The notes beneath the pieces are model-generated. The model was given only the letters and a program-made list of their open reading frames with translations, was not told the DNA's origin and did not search any database. The translations under genes were made by a program, and so were the position numbers. From Aquanectria penicillioides (Eukaryota; Ascomycota; Sordariomycetes; Hypocreales; Nectriaceae), in the NCBI GenBank assembly GCA_003415625.1, contig PYIU01000004.1:3348001-3412000 (forward strand): a DNA stretch of 64,000 nt, read 5' to 3'. This document shows, piece by piece, positions 1 through 11,076 of this stretch. Within the stretch, counting starts at the first letter, position 1. Each line of letters begins with the position of its first letter.

Positions 1-1617
1 GCCGGGCTGGCAATCCACGCCGTCGTCCCTACGCTCCGCGCCTTGAAGTCGTTTGACCCGGCGCTCAGGAACTGGTCTCCAACGTGCAGTGTGTTCTCGC
101 CCCTGATAGCACCGTTGCCTCCCTTTCTGCCAAACCACTGCTGGCACACAGTCACGCCCCAGCTCTTGTCGCCAATGTCGACAAAGACGTCTCGCCCACC
201 GTTGAAAGCACAGAATGGGACACGGCGGGATCCAGCCATAGTAAATGCGGCAGATGGCGACGATCGGTTGGCCGGGCTCTCGGTTGATGAACCCAGCGTG
301 CTAAGCTCCAGGATGCGCTGGACGACAAGAACCGTCTCCTCGAGGCTCTCGCGGGCGATGCGAACGTCGGGCGTCTTGGGGATAATGCCGACGGCACGGT
401 CTTTGCGGAGGATGATGGCAGGCAGATTCATGGTCTTGACACAATCGCGCAAGGCTGACTCGGCCACGTCTAGCAGGTTCGTGATGTCAATATCCGACCA
501 CGACGCCATCTCAGGCGTGAGCCACTCGTTGCGGTCCACGGGGGCCAGGCGATAAGGAGATGAGGGGGAGAATTCGAAGAGGTAGTTTGCTTCACCGCCC
601 ATGATTACAATGTTTTGTTTCTGGATGGGGTCCAAATCTTCGGCTGTGGCAATGGCGTCGAGCAGGCCGTGGAGGCGTTCATAGTAGCGGTCAGCGGATG
701 TGTACCCCGCCGCCGTCACAATTCCAATCTTGATATTCTTGCGAAGTAGGTCTGAAAAACATCAGCAAATCTAATTTTTGTAATAATTCAACATCTGCCT
801 TACCGAGGAGTCGGGGAATAACAGGACTGGAAGGGAGGAGGCTCTCGCCGTCGTCGTACAACGTCACATCACCATCGAAGGTTGCTAGCTGCAGTGCCCC
901 GTTGGTGACAGCCATGGTCTGGGCCGAGTTCAGAATTTGTCTGACATCGTTGAACGAAGGCGCAACAAATCTTCTTGAAGAGATGTATCGTTTCCTATCC
1001 TGATACTTGAACGCTGCCTCTAGCGGAAGCCTGGTGAAGAACGGGCCAACTGTCGGCACCAGCATCTTCAACTTTGAAAGCAGCATACTATCGTCATTTT
1101 GCCGAGCGACTGATTGGAGGTTAATGCGTGGGTTTGGGAGTAGTGTCAGTATCCGCTCGGCTACGTACTGTGGTCGTCAATCATGAGTTCAACATCTCGC
1201 ATGATCTCAGCATATCGGCGGTGAGCCTCCTCGGCCATGAGGGTGACACTGGGGCCATCGCCAAAAACTCCGGTGGGTTGAGAGTACAGAACGAAGGGAA
1301 CGGCCAAAAGACCCTTGACCCATTCTGCGGGCGATGGTTAGCTGATGAGGTTTGTGATACGTGAGAAGTGATGTCAAATGTGGTGTTGATAACGAGTGGG
1401 GCCGATGGGCAAGGGAGAGAGGTCATCATGAGGACTGGGCGAGGAACGGCATTGCTGGACGGATAAAGTGCTGGAGAGGAAATAACGTGCCAATGAACTG
1501 ATCCCGACGGTGCGTCTTGAGGGCATCTATGAATCATCATCAGCCTCACGTTGGCCGCAGCAGATTGGAAATTGGGGGTGGATAAAGCATACACTCCACG
1601 CGATAGCGGGTAGTCAT
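1..1617 (-). CDS. ISN1: IMP-specific 5'-nucleotidase ISN1 (3' end cut by the window)
   Basis: Dephosphorylates IMP to inosine in purine salvage; cytosolic in fungi. I assemble five exons on the minus strand: 1617-1593, 1526-1491, 1324-1169, 1109-804 and 751 to beyond position 1. Phases agree at every junction and give about 424 residues without a stop, close to the usual length near 450. Conserved stretches I recognise are the start MTTRYRVEY, EWVKGLLAVPF, the nucleophile motif TFDGDVTLYDDG, GIVTAAGYTSADRYYERLHGL, and VPFCAFNGGRDVFVDIGDK near the C-terminus. The start ATG (1617-1615) is chosen because it gives the family N-terminus. The second intron (1490-1325) must use a GC donor to keep frame. 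The gene is divergent from PAC1 across 1.7 kb. Identity is firm; exact splice sites are by inspection. Confidence 0.93.
1325..1490 (-). other. GC-AG intron in ISN1
   Basis: Between exons 2 and 3 of ISN1 the conserved protein path (DQFI then EWVKG) is kept only if the intron starts GCACGT at 1490 and ends CGCAG at 1325. The nearest GT, four bases downstream, breaks the frame. The 166-bp length is longer than the other introns of this gene (52-66 bp). Confidence 0.7.
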
Positions 1618-3329
1618 GATGGGCGTTGGGTCTGGAGCACGAGGAATTGGATTGGATGGTCAGGAGGATGCAGGTGCTAATTGTAGGAGCTAGGTGTAAT
1701 AACTTGTACGCGGGAGCAGAGTAAGTGAGAGAAAAAGAAGGGAAAGAGACGAAGAAGCAAGAATGAGAAGTTGAGTCAAGATCTTGTGACTCCGAGTTGA
1801 GGGGCAAGTTGAAGCCAAAGCTGTCCGGGTGACGCTGACCGCACGGGAGCCGCCGTGGAGCGGGGAACGCCGACGCACCTGGAATTGGCCCAAGGCGGCG
1901 GAGCTGCGGCGTGTGATTGGCCAGGGCTCCCTCTGAACCCCTGGCTACCCTGGGATCCCGCCCTGCATTGGTGGATAACGACGTCGTCATAGGCGGTGAC
2001 GGATTATCCACAACGAAGCTGTCTTGGGCAGGTCGCCTGCTGGACAAATCACCACATAACACTAATGGAACTACTGTAGGCACAAGGGGGCTTAAAGGGC
2101 TGTGGAAATCACAGGTGAGCAGAATGAGGCTGTTGAGGCTGTCGGTCTCTGCCATGTTTGAGGCGTCCTCTCCGCCCATGCAGTCCGGGGCCCGCCCTCA
2201 TACTCATACGCCCGCATTGGAGGGTCAAGAGATAAAGGACAAAGGGAAGAAGCGTGCTGCATGGGCCTCCAACAGGGCGGCATCAGTCACTGGGACGGTC
2301 AATCGGTGCGTGCATCAAAGGCCAAGCAAGCATCATGTAAGAAAAATCCATCAAGGAAGCCATGAATGGATGCTGCTAGATCAGCCAGTCTCGCCCACTG
2401 CCACTGATAGCGTTGTTCTCCGACCCTGACCCACAGGCCGCAAGTGGAAGGACAAGGCAAGATGGCGGATTAGAAGCTCGGCAATCTGTAGCACCCTCGG
2501 TGTCCAAAGTCCAGTTGAATGGTAGGTATTCGGCACTCATTTTCCCGAAATGGAGGAGGCAGCTGTAAGGAGTGTGTTGGCTAGAGATGGTCACTATCAA
2601 CCCCCCCCCCCCCCCCCTCCATCTCCCCCTCTCTGCGAGCTTGGACAGAAACTTGTCGGCTTCTGCTCAATGCCTACTCTGGGCATGTTTCAACCCTAGC
2701 ATACCTATCAAAAGATTCAATCTGGTTCAAACTCGTCTGAAGACTGCATTTTTTGCACCATGACCACCAACCAGCGTGTGTTGCAGGTGGCATGAACCAA
2801 ACCATTCATGCATAAGATGCTCAGGGGCGACAAAGCAGCGTCGTCAGGTGGGAGACCAGCCCTAGTTCGGATGGTACTGAATGAAAGAACCAATTCAACA
2901 CCCAATTACCCAATATTCACTCAAACTTACAATCATCATGCAGTCTTTGTTGCGTTGTGCATAGAATGCCACAAAGCAGCCCAGCTTCCCCCAACGTTCT
3001 CCAGCTTCATCCCACCAAGGGAAAATGTTATGCCGGGCCCGAGCCCACTTTCTGACGCGCAGCGACGAGAGCTAGCTGGTGCTTGACAGCGAAGCCCAAC
3101 CGTCCGTCCGTCACCCTGTTGCTCTCTATCGTATCGTCCGACTTTCCAAATCGCAGATCCCATTGCCGGCACGATATGGAAAAGTTCTAAGTTGGCCGAT
3201 ATCTGCGCTCCCCCTCGGTACCCCGGCCTCGACAAAAGGAACCTCGAATAGTGTAAGGCGCTGCAAGGTCGGTCTGGCACACAACCAAGCACTGGCTTGT
3301 GTGGTGCCGAACCGCAAATCGTCGCAATA
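1618..3329. promoter_or_regulatory. Intergenic region between divergent ISN1 and PAC1
   Basis: These 1.7 kb separate two outward-facing genes and should hold both promoters and 5' leaders. Base composition is that of ordinary genic DNA. The open frames here resemble no family I know and lack intron or codon structure, so I call no gene. The only striking element is a 17-C run at 2601-2617. I could not single out a TATA or activator site. Confidence 0.5.
2601..2617 (+). repeat. 17-base C homopolymer
   Basis: An uninterrupted run of 17 C in the ISN1-PAC1 intergenic region, followed by CT-rich sequence. Length is likely to vary and to be prone to sequencing error. Confidence 0.9.
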
Positions 3330-4877
3330 ATGCCGCCTATGCTGTCACCCAGGCAGGCAGAAGAGCTGTGCGTGTCGAGTCTTTTAGGACGCTTATTTTC
3401 GTGCGCTTTGGGGCCGAGTTAACAGGATGCCCGCAGTCACAAGTCCATCATCGCATATCTTTCCGCCAACAACCTCCCAAATGCCGCCGCGGCTCTACGG
3501 ACGGAAATCAACCTCGGCGAGGACACCTTCGATGCCGCCACAGCGAAGAAGTACGAGACTCTACTAGAGAAGAAATGGACAAGCATTGTGCGGTTACAGA
3601 AAAAGGCACGTTCGTGCGGCTTGCGTGACATCATCGCCCTCGATTCCTCACCTTGCCCCGCTCACGCACACCGACATCTAACAAACCCCACAGATCATGG
3701 ATCTCGAGAGCCGAAATGAGGTCTTGCAAACCGAGCTCGACAACGCGACCCCCAGCTCCCTCTCAAGACGAAACGATCCGGCATCCTGGCTACCGAAGCC
3801 CCCCCTCGCCACACCCTAGAATCACACCGAGAGGCCATCAACTGCGTCGCCTTCCATCCTATATTCTCCTCCATCGCTTCTGGCTCCGACGACTACACTA
3901 TCAAGATCTGGGACTGGGAGCTGGGCGAACTAGAAAAGACAATCAAGGGCCACACGAGGGCGGTGCTGGACGTCGACTACGGTGGCCCCCGAGGAGGTTA
4001 TTTGCTGGCGTCTTGCAGTTCTGATTTGACAATCAAGCTTTGGGATCCCGCAGACGACTACAAGAACATCCGAACCTTGCCCGGTCACGACCACAGCGTC
4101 AGTGCTGTCCGTTTCATTCCGTCAGGCGCTTCGGGCGCGCCATCATCTGGAACTCTGCTTGTGAGCGCAAGTCGAGACAGGTCGCTGAGGATATGGGACG
4201 TGACCACAGGGTTCTGCGTCAGGACCATTAACGGCCATGCTGATTGGGTGCGAGATGTGTGTCCTTCTCCCGATGGTCGTTTCCTCGTCTCTACTGGTGA
4301 CGACATGACTGTCCGTCTGTGGGATATTTCTGTTTCCGAGCCCGAGGCCAAGCAGATCATGTTTGGCCACGAGCACGTCAACGAATGCTGTGCGATAGCT
4401 CCCCCTTCTTCATACCAGTACTTGGCCCCGATCGCCGGCCTAAAAAAGCCACCGCCAGCAAACAGCATGGCCGAGTTCATGGCCTCGGGATCGCGCGACA
4501 AGACAATTCGAATTTGGGATGCTCGCGGGACCTGCCTCCTGACTCTGGTGGGCCACGACAACTGGGTGCGGTCAATTCTGTTCCACCCCAGTGGCAAGTA
4601 TCTCATCTCTGCGTCAGATGACAAGACCCTGAGATGCTGGGACCTCAGCCAAGATGGCAAGTGTGTCAAGGTACTGTCGGATGTGCATGAGCGGTTCATC
4701 ACCTGTTTGAGGTGGGCCCCTGGCATCGTCAAGGACAGTGGCCCCGTCGACACTGAGAATGGGGAAGTTGGAACTCCCAAGCGTAATGGTGCCGAAAAGG
4801 CCCTGCCTGAAGTACAGATTCGTTGCATCATTGCCACAGGAGGCGTGGATCAAAAGTTGAGAATTTTTGCAAACTGA
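3330..4877 (+). CDS. PAC1: Nuclear distribution protein PAC1 / LIS1 homolog, apparent frameshift
   Basis: LIS1-family partner of dynein and NudE, needed for nuclear migration and spindle positioning; acts at microtubule plus ends. Exons are 3330-3367, 3437-3605 and 3694-4877. The N-terminus carries a LisH motif ([20 protein letters not shown]), then a short coiled coil ([20 protein letters not shown]), then WD40 repeats starting near [17 protein letters not shown] and ending [15 protein letters not shown] before the TGA at 4875. Intron 1 (3368-3436) is GT-AG; intron 2 (3606-3693) needs a GC donor. In exon 3 the frame breaks at a run of seven C (3799-3805): before it the path reads SWLPKPP, after it RHTLESHRE in another frame. 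Eight C would restore a continuous LIS1 protein, so this is a one-base deletion or an assembly error. Family assignment is very secure. Confidence 0.93.
3606..3693 (+). other. GC-AG intron in PAC1
   Basis: Exon 2 ends CAG AAA AAG and exon 3 resumes ATC ATG GAT, matching the conserved LQKK-IMDLES junction. The donor is then GCACGT, the same hexamer as the ISN1 GC donor. The GT four bases further gives a stop within ten codons. A CTAAC branch-point-like site lies near 3678. Confidence 0.7.
3799..3805 (+). other. Frameshift site in PAC1 (seven-C run)
   Basis: Upstream and downstream of this run the LIS1 protein continues in two different frames; the upstream frame meets TAG within about five codons. 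One added C makes the frame continuous. Raw reads over the run would tell a sequencing error from a real lesion. Confidence 0.85.
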
Positions 4878-5520
4878 GCTTGAGTTGTTCTTCACGGAAG
4901 AGAAAAAGCATACGAGTACCCAAAAGAAGCAACGGATGCCCTGACAGATAAGCAGGATGAGACGAGAAGCAAGGAGAAGGACCGGGAGGAGCATCGATCG
5001 GCACGCACAATTAGTCCATTATCCCGGCGCAAAGCGACATTGCGAAGCAGACGGACCGTCGACACACTACTTCTAGAGGAAGCAATGTTGGGGGCCGGGG
5101 AGACAATGCTGGCAAAAGTCGCATCGCGGTTCAGACAAACCGCTGCCGGGGAACGCTGTGCCTCCTGAGACGCTGCTCCTCAGGGCCTCTGGAAGGGAGG
5201 AATGAATTGCCTTTAGCGTTGCAATAGACATGAGATGGGGGGTGATGATTGCTCTTGAGTGTACCAGAGTGGACGGGGTATTGAATAGAATGAGTCCATG
5301 TCATACATGTATCGGGGCTGTTGTGAGATTATTGCAAACCAAGCGTGAGAGGCGCGCACAGCGTTGACATTGGCATGGGATACTGCCTTCGAAAAATAAT
5401 TTGACACCTTTGAGACTTTACATTTCAAGTCACAAACTAATTTTTTTTATATCCCGTCCAGAGTACTCTGTATGAATCATCATGGTGGTATGGATAATCA
5501 CACACAAAAATTCTCCATGC
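4878..5520. other. Intergenic, PAC1 3' flank
   Basis: Ordinary-composition DNA after the PAC1 stop; should hold its 3' UTR and polyadenylation site. No supportable gene. Composition turns slightly AT-rich near 5,390-5,460. Confidence 0.5.
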
Positions 5521-6480
5521 CATGAAGGAACACTACCTCGAGCACATTGTCAAATTTCCCCGAGACCAACAAGAGAAGTATATTTCTGGGTTCAAGCACA
5601 TGCCAATGATAGCCTGCGATAGCGCCGTGATTGACTCGTCGACGTTGCGCTTCTGGAAGGGTCTAACAGGATTGCCGTTGGTGAACATTTACGGGTCGAC
5701 AGAATTGGGTGGGGGAGGTTCTGCGAGCAAGCGCAGACACCGTACATGCAGTGAGTTTATTCGAACCGTATCTGAGGTCTCGCCGGGACGTGGTCGGCTG
5801 GTTTCAGATGAAGTATTCGATTGGCAAGCCATCCTCGGGTGTTGATCTCAAGCTGTCGGGTGGAGAGGTGGGCGTGATTCTATGCAAACGGTCTTGGGTG
5901 ACGACGCAACGGGTCAAAACATGAATGCATTGCCTGATAGAGGTCGATTTTGTTAATTATTCGCCTACAGTTACATTGGGGACGAGAAGGCAACCGAAAA
6001 TGCCATTGACGGGGAGGGATACTTTAAGACTGGCGATCTAACAAAGCTTGTTGACAGGGAACATATCTTTGCGGGGCGTGCGACAGCTGATTGTGAGTCC
6101 ATCCGAGTCTAGTCGCTACTAATTATGAGACTCTGACAAACCTGGATAGATGTACTCCGAACTTTTTGTTTTCCACGGTTATCGAATTTCAACTCTCCGG
6201 GTCGAAACCAGCCCGGCAGATCTGCCGTATGTCGCTGAAGCTCATATCGTCAGCGTCCCAGATCACGGAGCGAAGGAGTTGTGCGGAGCCCTCATTCGGC
6301 TGAGCCAAGACGAATCTTCCACATGACGAGCCTCTCTAGGCCAGATACGAGAGGACTTATCCCAGTCTCTACTCCGAGTCTTGATGCAAGGAGAGCATGT
6401 CCCTCGCACAGACTCGCAAAAACCTATCAGGAGGCAGGTTTTGAAGGACTTTTTCGGTGCCACGAGCTGCTGGTCGGTTG
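5521..6480 (+). pseudogene. Acyl-CoA synthetase / AMP-binding enzyme remnant
   Basis: Pieces of an adenylate-forming enzyme lie in order but in changing frames. Seen are WKGLTGLPLVNIYGSTELGG (the A5-like YGSTE motif) at about 5,650-5,715, SIGKPSSGVDLKL near 5,817-5,855, GDEKATENAIDGEGYFKTGDL near 5,977-6,040 (the TGD motif), VFHGYRISTLRVE near 6,170-6,205, and a C-terminal block ending VPRTDSQKPIRRQVLKDFF near 6,455. Closest in feel to the fungal malonyl-/acyl-CoA synthetase group. GT-AG introns may explain some joins (for example around 6,093-6,150), but a frame break at the G run near 5,708, another after the last intron and an in-frame TGA at about 6,323 remain. The N-terminal half of the adenylation domain is absent. 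I read it as a decayed, 5'-truncated gene. Confidence 0.7.
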
Positions 6481-7224
6481 AGAACGCGACATCGGGTGTT
6501 GTGTCGTGTCGCAATCTGCTTCCTCAAGTCGACATGAAATTGCTTTTTTCCATGCAGGAACAATGCAATTTTTTGCATGCAACCGAGAATTGCCGGCAGG
6601 GCTCGCTCAGGGTTGCAATCTCGTCGACGCCCGAGTGACCGTCCTCGTCCTGCGTGTTTCATTTTTGAGGATCCTAGGCTCGGTCTGGCCAAGCCTCTCT
6701 AGATCCATCCCGTCTAGATCCGTGATTGATCAAATTGCCACGGCACTGACTGGTCCCAAAGGACTTCACCGCCAAAGTGGCTTCAAAGGACTGTGTCACC
6801 GCACGGCAGAAGCTCTGCTCGGGCATCACCTGGCACGAGTCCCGGGCTACACAGAACTCTGTGCAGCACTAAAATCAGCGTGGCGTCTTTCCGCCTCTCT
6901 GTTGACGAAGATTGGCGCCCTTTTGCACGCAGTCAGCTGAGGCATGTATGTCTTACTTCTTCGAGGCGCTGCGAGGAAACGGAACACGTCAGAGTGCCTT
7001 GGGCACACAGTGTTGAGCAATGAAGATCGCTAGCTTGCTCATGATCTCATCCCGACCCGATGAAGTCACCGCAATTACTCGCGCAGCGTCCTTTCTGCAG
7101 CACGAGCGCATGTTGTGGGCTTTGATCCTTTTCCCCAACTCTCGGCATTTGAAGCTGTGTCGTCGTCATATCTTGGCTTGACGGCCATTACATCTGCAGC
7201 TCTAACTAACATTTATCCCACACG
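6481..7224. other. Intergenic between the ligase remnant and the STR2-like gene
   Basis: GC-balanced DNA with short open frames that match nothing I recognise. It should contain the promoter of the downstream gene. It may also hold further unrecognised decay products of the ligase gene. Confidence 0.4.
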
Positions 7225-8902
7225 ATGCTGTCCGTAGGGCCGCCTCCAACCGCACAGGCACCGCTTCGGGATCATGCACCGCCACCTTCAGCGGCTGCCA
7301 ATGAGACAGCGCTGCTCAAGCTGGGAAGCCCTCTACCTCCTGGAGATAAACATGTGAGAATTCGCCAGAAGGAGCTTCCTCTTGACTCGTACTGACAAGG
7401 TCGCCAATCCACAGGCTGTGAGTGTGTATCTTCCGACATGGAACGATACAGTAGGTTGGGCTACACGCGATCCGACCTTGGTGTCCCAGATGAAAACAGG
7501 ATATCCAAGGTTCTTTGTGCCTCTTATCGTCGAGAATCTTGCCCAGCAATTACTACTACGATGGGCCGCATCAAAGGGTATATCTGAGGTGTCGAAGGCG
7601 GACTCATCTACTGCGGCAGGACAACTAGCGCTACTGACGCCGGGTGACGGGCACGCAGTATCATGCAAGAAATACCTGTTGGGCCAAGAGAATGGCGACG
7701 TCTTCATCCTCCACATCAGTCTTGCCGGCGTCTTGCATGTGCTGGAAGATGACTTCAAACCCAACCCTCCTCACCCTCATCAAGACATCTACGCAGTAGT
7801 TTACCCTGTACAGTTAGCCAAGGAGGCAAAGGCTTTCTGGCAACACACTGGAGCCGGAATATCCAGCCGATGCGCTGCTTTCTGGCTAGAAAACGCTACG
7901 TTCCTTTGCGAAAAGAGGCCGATCGTGGAGGTAACTCCAAGCCCTGTCGAGTTGCAGTCTTTGGGTAAGTTTGTGCTCAGACTATCGCTGCGAGACAGTG
8001 CTCATCTATCTCTTTCCGACTGCAGATTTCTCTATGTCGATACTTTCAAGGTCCTCAGTAAAGTTCATGGTTTTGACTGTATACTATACGGCCACGCGAC
8101 GCCCTCGGACCTTGCACAATTCGAGACCGACTTGGAAGGAGGCCTGCGGATCGATGCGCTTTACACCGAGTTCCCTGGCAATCCGCTTCTAGGAGCTGTT
8201 GATGTCGATCAACTATACGTACTATCCAAGAAATACGACTTCGTAGTCATTGTCGATGACACGGTCGCAACCTCTGTCAATGTCGACCTCCTATCTTGCT
8301 GCGATGTCATCTGTACGAGCCTGACGAAGATGTTCAGTGGGGCCTGCAATGTGATGGGGGGCAGCGTGACACTCAATCCGCAGTCGGAGAGATACAATCC
8401 GCTACTCAAACTATTTTCCGACCAGGCCAACAGCAACTACTTCCCCGAGGACGTACTGGTGATGGAAAAGAACAGCGCAGATTTTGAAATACGGGTCAAT
8501 ATCGCCAGCACAAATGCGGAGCACGTCGCCAAGATGCTTCAGCAACACCACACAGTTGCAAGGGTTTACTATCCCAAAGGAAATCCCACCCAGTACATTT
8601 ACGAGCGATACAAGCGTCCTGGGAAGGGATATGGCTACCTGCTCTCGATTCGGTTCAAACAAGCCGAGGCCGCCATTGCCTTCCACGATGCCTTGGACGT
8701 AGCGAAGGGGCCCAGCCTGGGTACCAACTTTACTCTATGTTGCGCATACACATTGTTTGCTCACTACTCTGAGCTTGAATGGGCCGCGGAATACGGCGTG
8801 GTTGAGCATTTGGTCCGGATCAGCGTAGGGGTTGAGGATAAAAAGCTCCTAAACGACGTAGTGGAACGTGCATTGGAGGCAGCAGCAGAGAAGCATTTAT
8901 AA
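7225..8902 (+). CDS. Cystathionine gamma-synthase (STR2)-like PLP enzyme with an internal gap
   Basis: Family enzymes join O-acylhomoserine and cysteine (methionine / transsulfuration pathway) using PLP on a lysine. Exon 1 is 7225-7353 (43 codons), followed by a 61-bp GT-AG intron to 7414; the rest reads open to TAA at 8900. The N-terminal part matches the fungal STR2 lead-in (SVYLPTWNDTVGWATRDP). The C-terminal half has the PLP-lysine motif TSLTKMFSGACNVMGGS, EFPGNPLL, YFPEDV and GPSLGTNFTLCCAYTL. Between ELQSLGK (about 7,968) and FLYVDTFKVL (8,026) the family normally has roughly 70-110 more residues, including the glycine-rich block that grips the PLP phosphate; here it is missing. A possible 57-bp intron (7969-8025, GTTTGT donor) sits exactly there and is in frame either way. 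Probably inactive or altered; lies next to the RIP island. Confidence 0.72.
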
Positions 8903-9178
8903 TTAAATAGTTGAGGTTATCGTTCTAAAAAGGATTTTTCTGCATTTGCTTTTGCCTATGAATCCACGCCAGAACTGTGCCAAGACCCAGATGTCCGCAT
9001 ATCAATCGTCACGAATCAATCACGCACGATAGGCGCCATGACTAGCCAATTCCAGGTACAACTACAAGATACTAGCAACCTAAAACTTAAGTAATGTCGA
9101 TAAATACAGAAGGCTATAGGTGTTGGATAGCTCGTATGACCAATTGATGACCTTGAACATGTATGTGTATTGTGTATG
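8903..9178. other. Gene-side flank of the AT-rich island
   Basis: Mixed-composition DNA after the STR2-like stop. No gene seen. It still contains ordinary CpA and TpG (for example TGTATGTGTATTG near 9,160-9,175), so it is outside the RIP-mutated zone. Confidence 0.6.
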
Positions 9179-9715
9179 TGTTCCCTCTAGCTCCCGCCCC
9201 TTAAGGTTAGGGAGGTCTAGCTTTCCTTTTCTTACTAATATAGGCTAGCCGGCTGGAGGCTTGGCGAGCCTTCTTTAAGTCGGTCCTAACAACCTTCTGT
9301 TTTATATATAACTCCCTAAAGCCTTAGTGTTTTAATATGCCTTTAATTTAATAATAGAGATCTATTAATATTAAATAGAAGGCATATTAAAACACTAAGG
9401 CTTTAGGGAGTTATATATAAAATAGAGGGTTATTAGGACTGACTTAAAGAAGGCTTATTAAGCCTTTAGCTAGCTAGCCTATATTAATAAGAAAAGGAAA
9501 GCTAGACCTCTTTAACCTTAAGGGATAGAAGCTAAAGGGAGTTATTAAATTAAAGGCATATTAGAACACTAAGTCTTTAGGGAGTCATATAAAAAACAAA
9601 GAGTTATTAGGACTAACTTAAAAAAGGGTTATTAAGCCTTTAGCTAGCTAGCCTATATTAAAAATAAAAGAAAAGATAGACCCCTTTAACCTAAAGGGAC
9701 AAGAGCTAAAATAAA
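9179..9715. repeat. 174-bp repeat: one inverted and two direct copies, forming a hairpin
   Basis: A unit containing GGCATATTAAAACACTAAGG lies on the minus strand at about 9,179-9,360 and on the plus strand at about 9,361-9,545 and 9,551-9,715 (GGCATA starts at 9381 and 9555, period 174). The first two copies form a near-perfect palindrome centred at 9,360/9,361 (AGATCT). The outer half of the left copy keeps GC-rich sequence (GCCGGCTGGAGGCTTGGCG) where the right copies read TTA/TAG-rich equivalents. The differences are C-to-T and G-to-A, as expected if the right copies were hit by RIP and the outer left copy was not. Confidence 0.85.
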
Positions 9716-9770
9716 AATATATATAATATATATATATAGTTAAGGTTATTAAGTGTAAGGATAGCGCTAG

Positions 9771-9991
9771 TGTTAAACCTAAGGTATCCTATATATAGGG
9801 AAACACTAAAACGCACTTTAGATTATAGAAACAAAGCTTAAAATAATTGAATGAAGGTTATATAAATATAATATAGCTCTATTAGATCTAGCACAACCTA
9901 ACCCCTCTTTTAGAGCCTAAGCAATAAAGTAAAGCTAAAAAAGATAAAAAAAAAAGAATATATATAATTATATAATTAATTTAATTTAATA
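9771..9991 (+). repeat. 5' LTR of Copia A (221 bp)
   Basis: Starts TGTTAAACCTAAGG and ends TTTAATTTAATA (ancestral CA end changed to TA). It shares its whole length with 30689-30919 and with the minus-strand copy at 31193-31413. It is the least mutated of the three, still holding GCACAACC and CACTAAAACGC. Confidence 0.8.
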
Positions 9992-11076
9992 ATTAAAAGT
10001 CTTAAAGCTATATTTATTAATATAGCTATAACTATTTAATTAAGCTTTAAAAGTAAAAAATAAACCTTATATTTTAATTTTAAATTAAATATATAAAATA
10101 ACTTTTAAGATTTATATTTTTAATAATTTAAATAATTAAAAAACCTTTAAATAAAGCTATAAAGTAAAAATTATTATAAAATAAATTAAAAAGCTTAAAA
10201 TCCTTAAGAATTCTTTTTAATTTAAAATTATTTAAATTTTTAAGCCTATAATATTAATTATTATAAAATACTTTAAAAAAAAGAAAGCTAAAGCTAAAAG
10301 CTTAAAATTAAAGTTTATTTAATTAATATAAAGAGTAATTATAATAATAAAGTTATTTTTTAAAGATTAAAAATTATTAAAATATAAGCTTATAATTTTT
10401 TACTATAATTAAAAAAAATATAAAATTAAAATAAATAAAATCTATAATATTTTTAATTAAATAATAAAGAAAATAAGCCTTTATTATATTTAAATATATT
10501 TATTTATAATAAATAAAGGAAATAATAATAATAATATTATAAAATTCTATAATAACCTTAAAGCTATATATAGAATTAATAATATATTAAAAGAAAAATA
10601 AGCTTAAAAATGCTATTTTAAAGTATTAAAATAGACTTTAAACCTTAAAATTATTTAATAAAATTAAATTATTAATTAAAAATAGTTTATAAAGATTATA
10701 ATTATAAAAAATATTACTAAAGCCTTATATTTAAATATATAGTTTATAGACTTAAAATAATACCTTAAAAGTTACTTTTAAATATTCTTTTAAATTATTA
10801 AAGTATAATATAAAAATACTATTAAAAAAAGCATTTATATATTAGCTACTTTTATTTTAAGTTTTAAATATAAAATTAAAAAAAAAAAAACTAAAGGAAA
10901 GTAATATAAAGCTTTAATATAAAAGAAGAACTTTAAATTTATATTTTAAGGCTTAAACTTACTTTTTAAAAAAATGTTTTTATTTAAAAAGCTTATAACT
11001 TAAATAATTTAAATTAAAAAAATAAAAATAAACTTTAAAAGAAAATAATTACTATATTTTATATAGAAAATTATAC

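Noticed and set aside
1181..2179. 332-codon open frame on the minus strand overlapping ISN1
   Set aside because: It reads through ISN1 exons and introns in part and continues into the promoter region with no family resemblance; ISN1 splicing explains the coding part.
9179..9291. 113-bp solo LTR (TGTTCCC...CCTAACA, or its reverse TGTTAGGAC...GGGAACA)
   Set aside because: The ends look LTR-like, but no flanking duplication is present and the repeat unit extends beyond these ends in all three copies.
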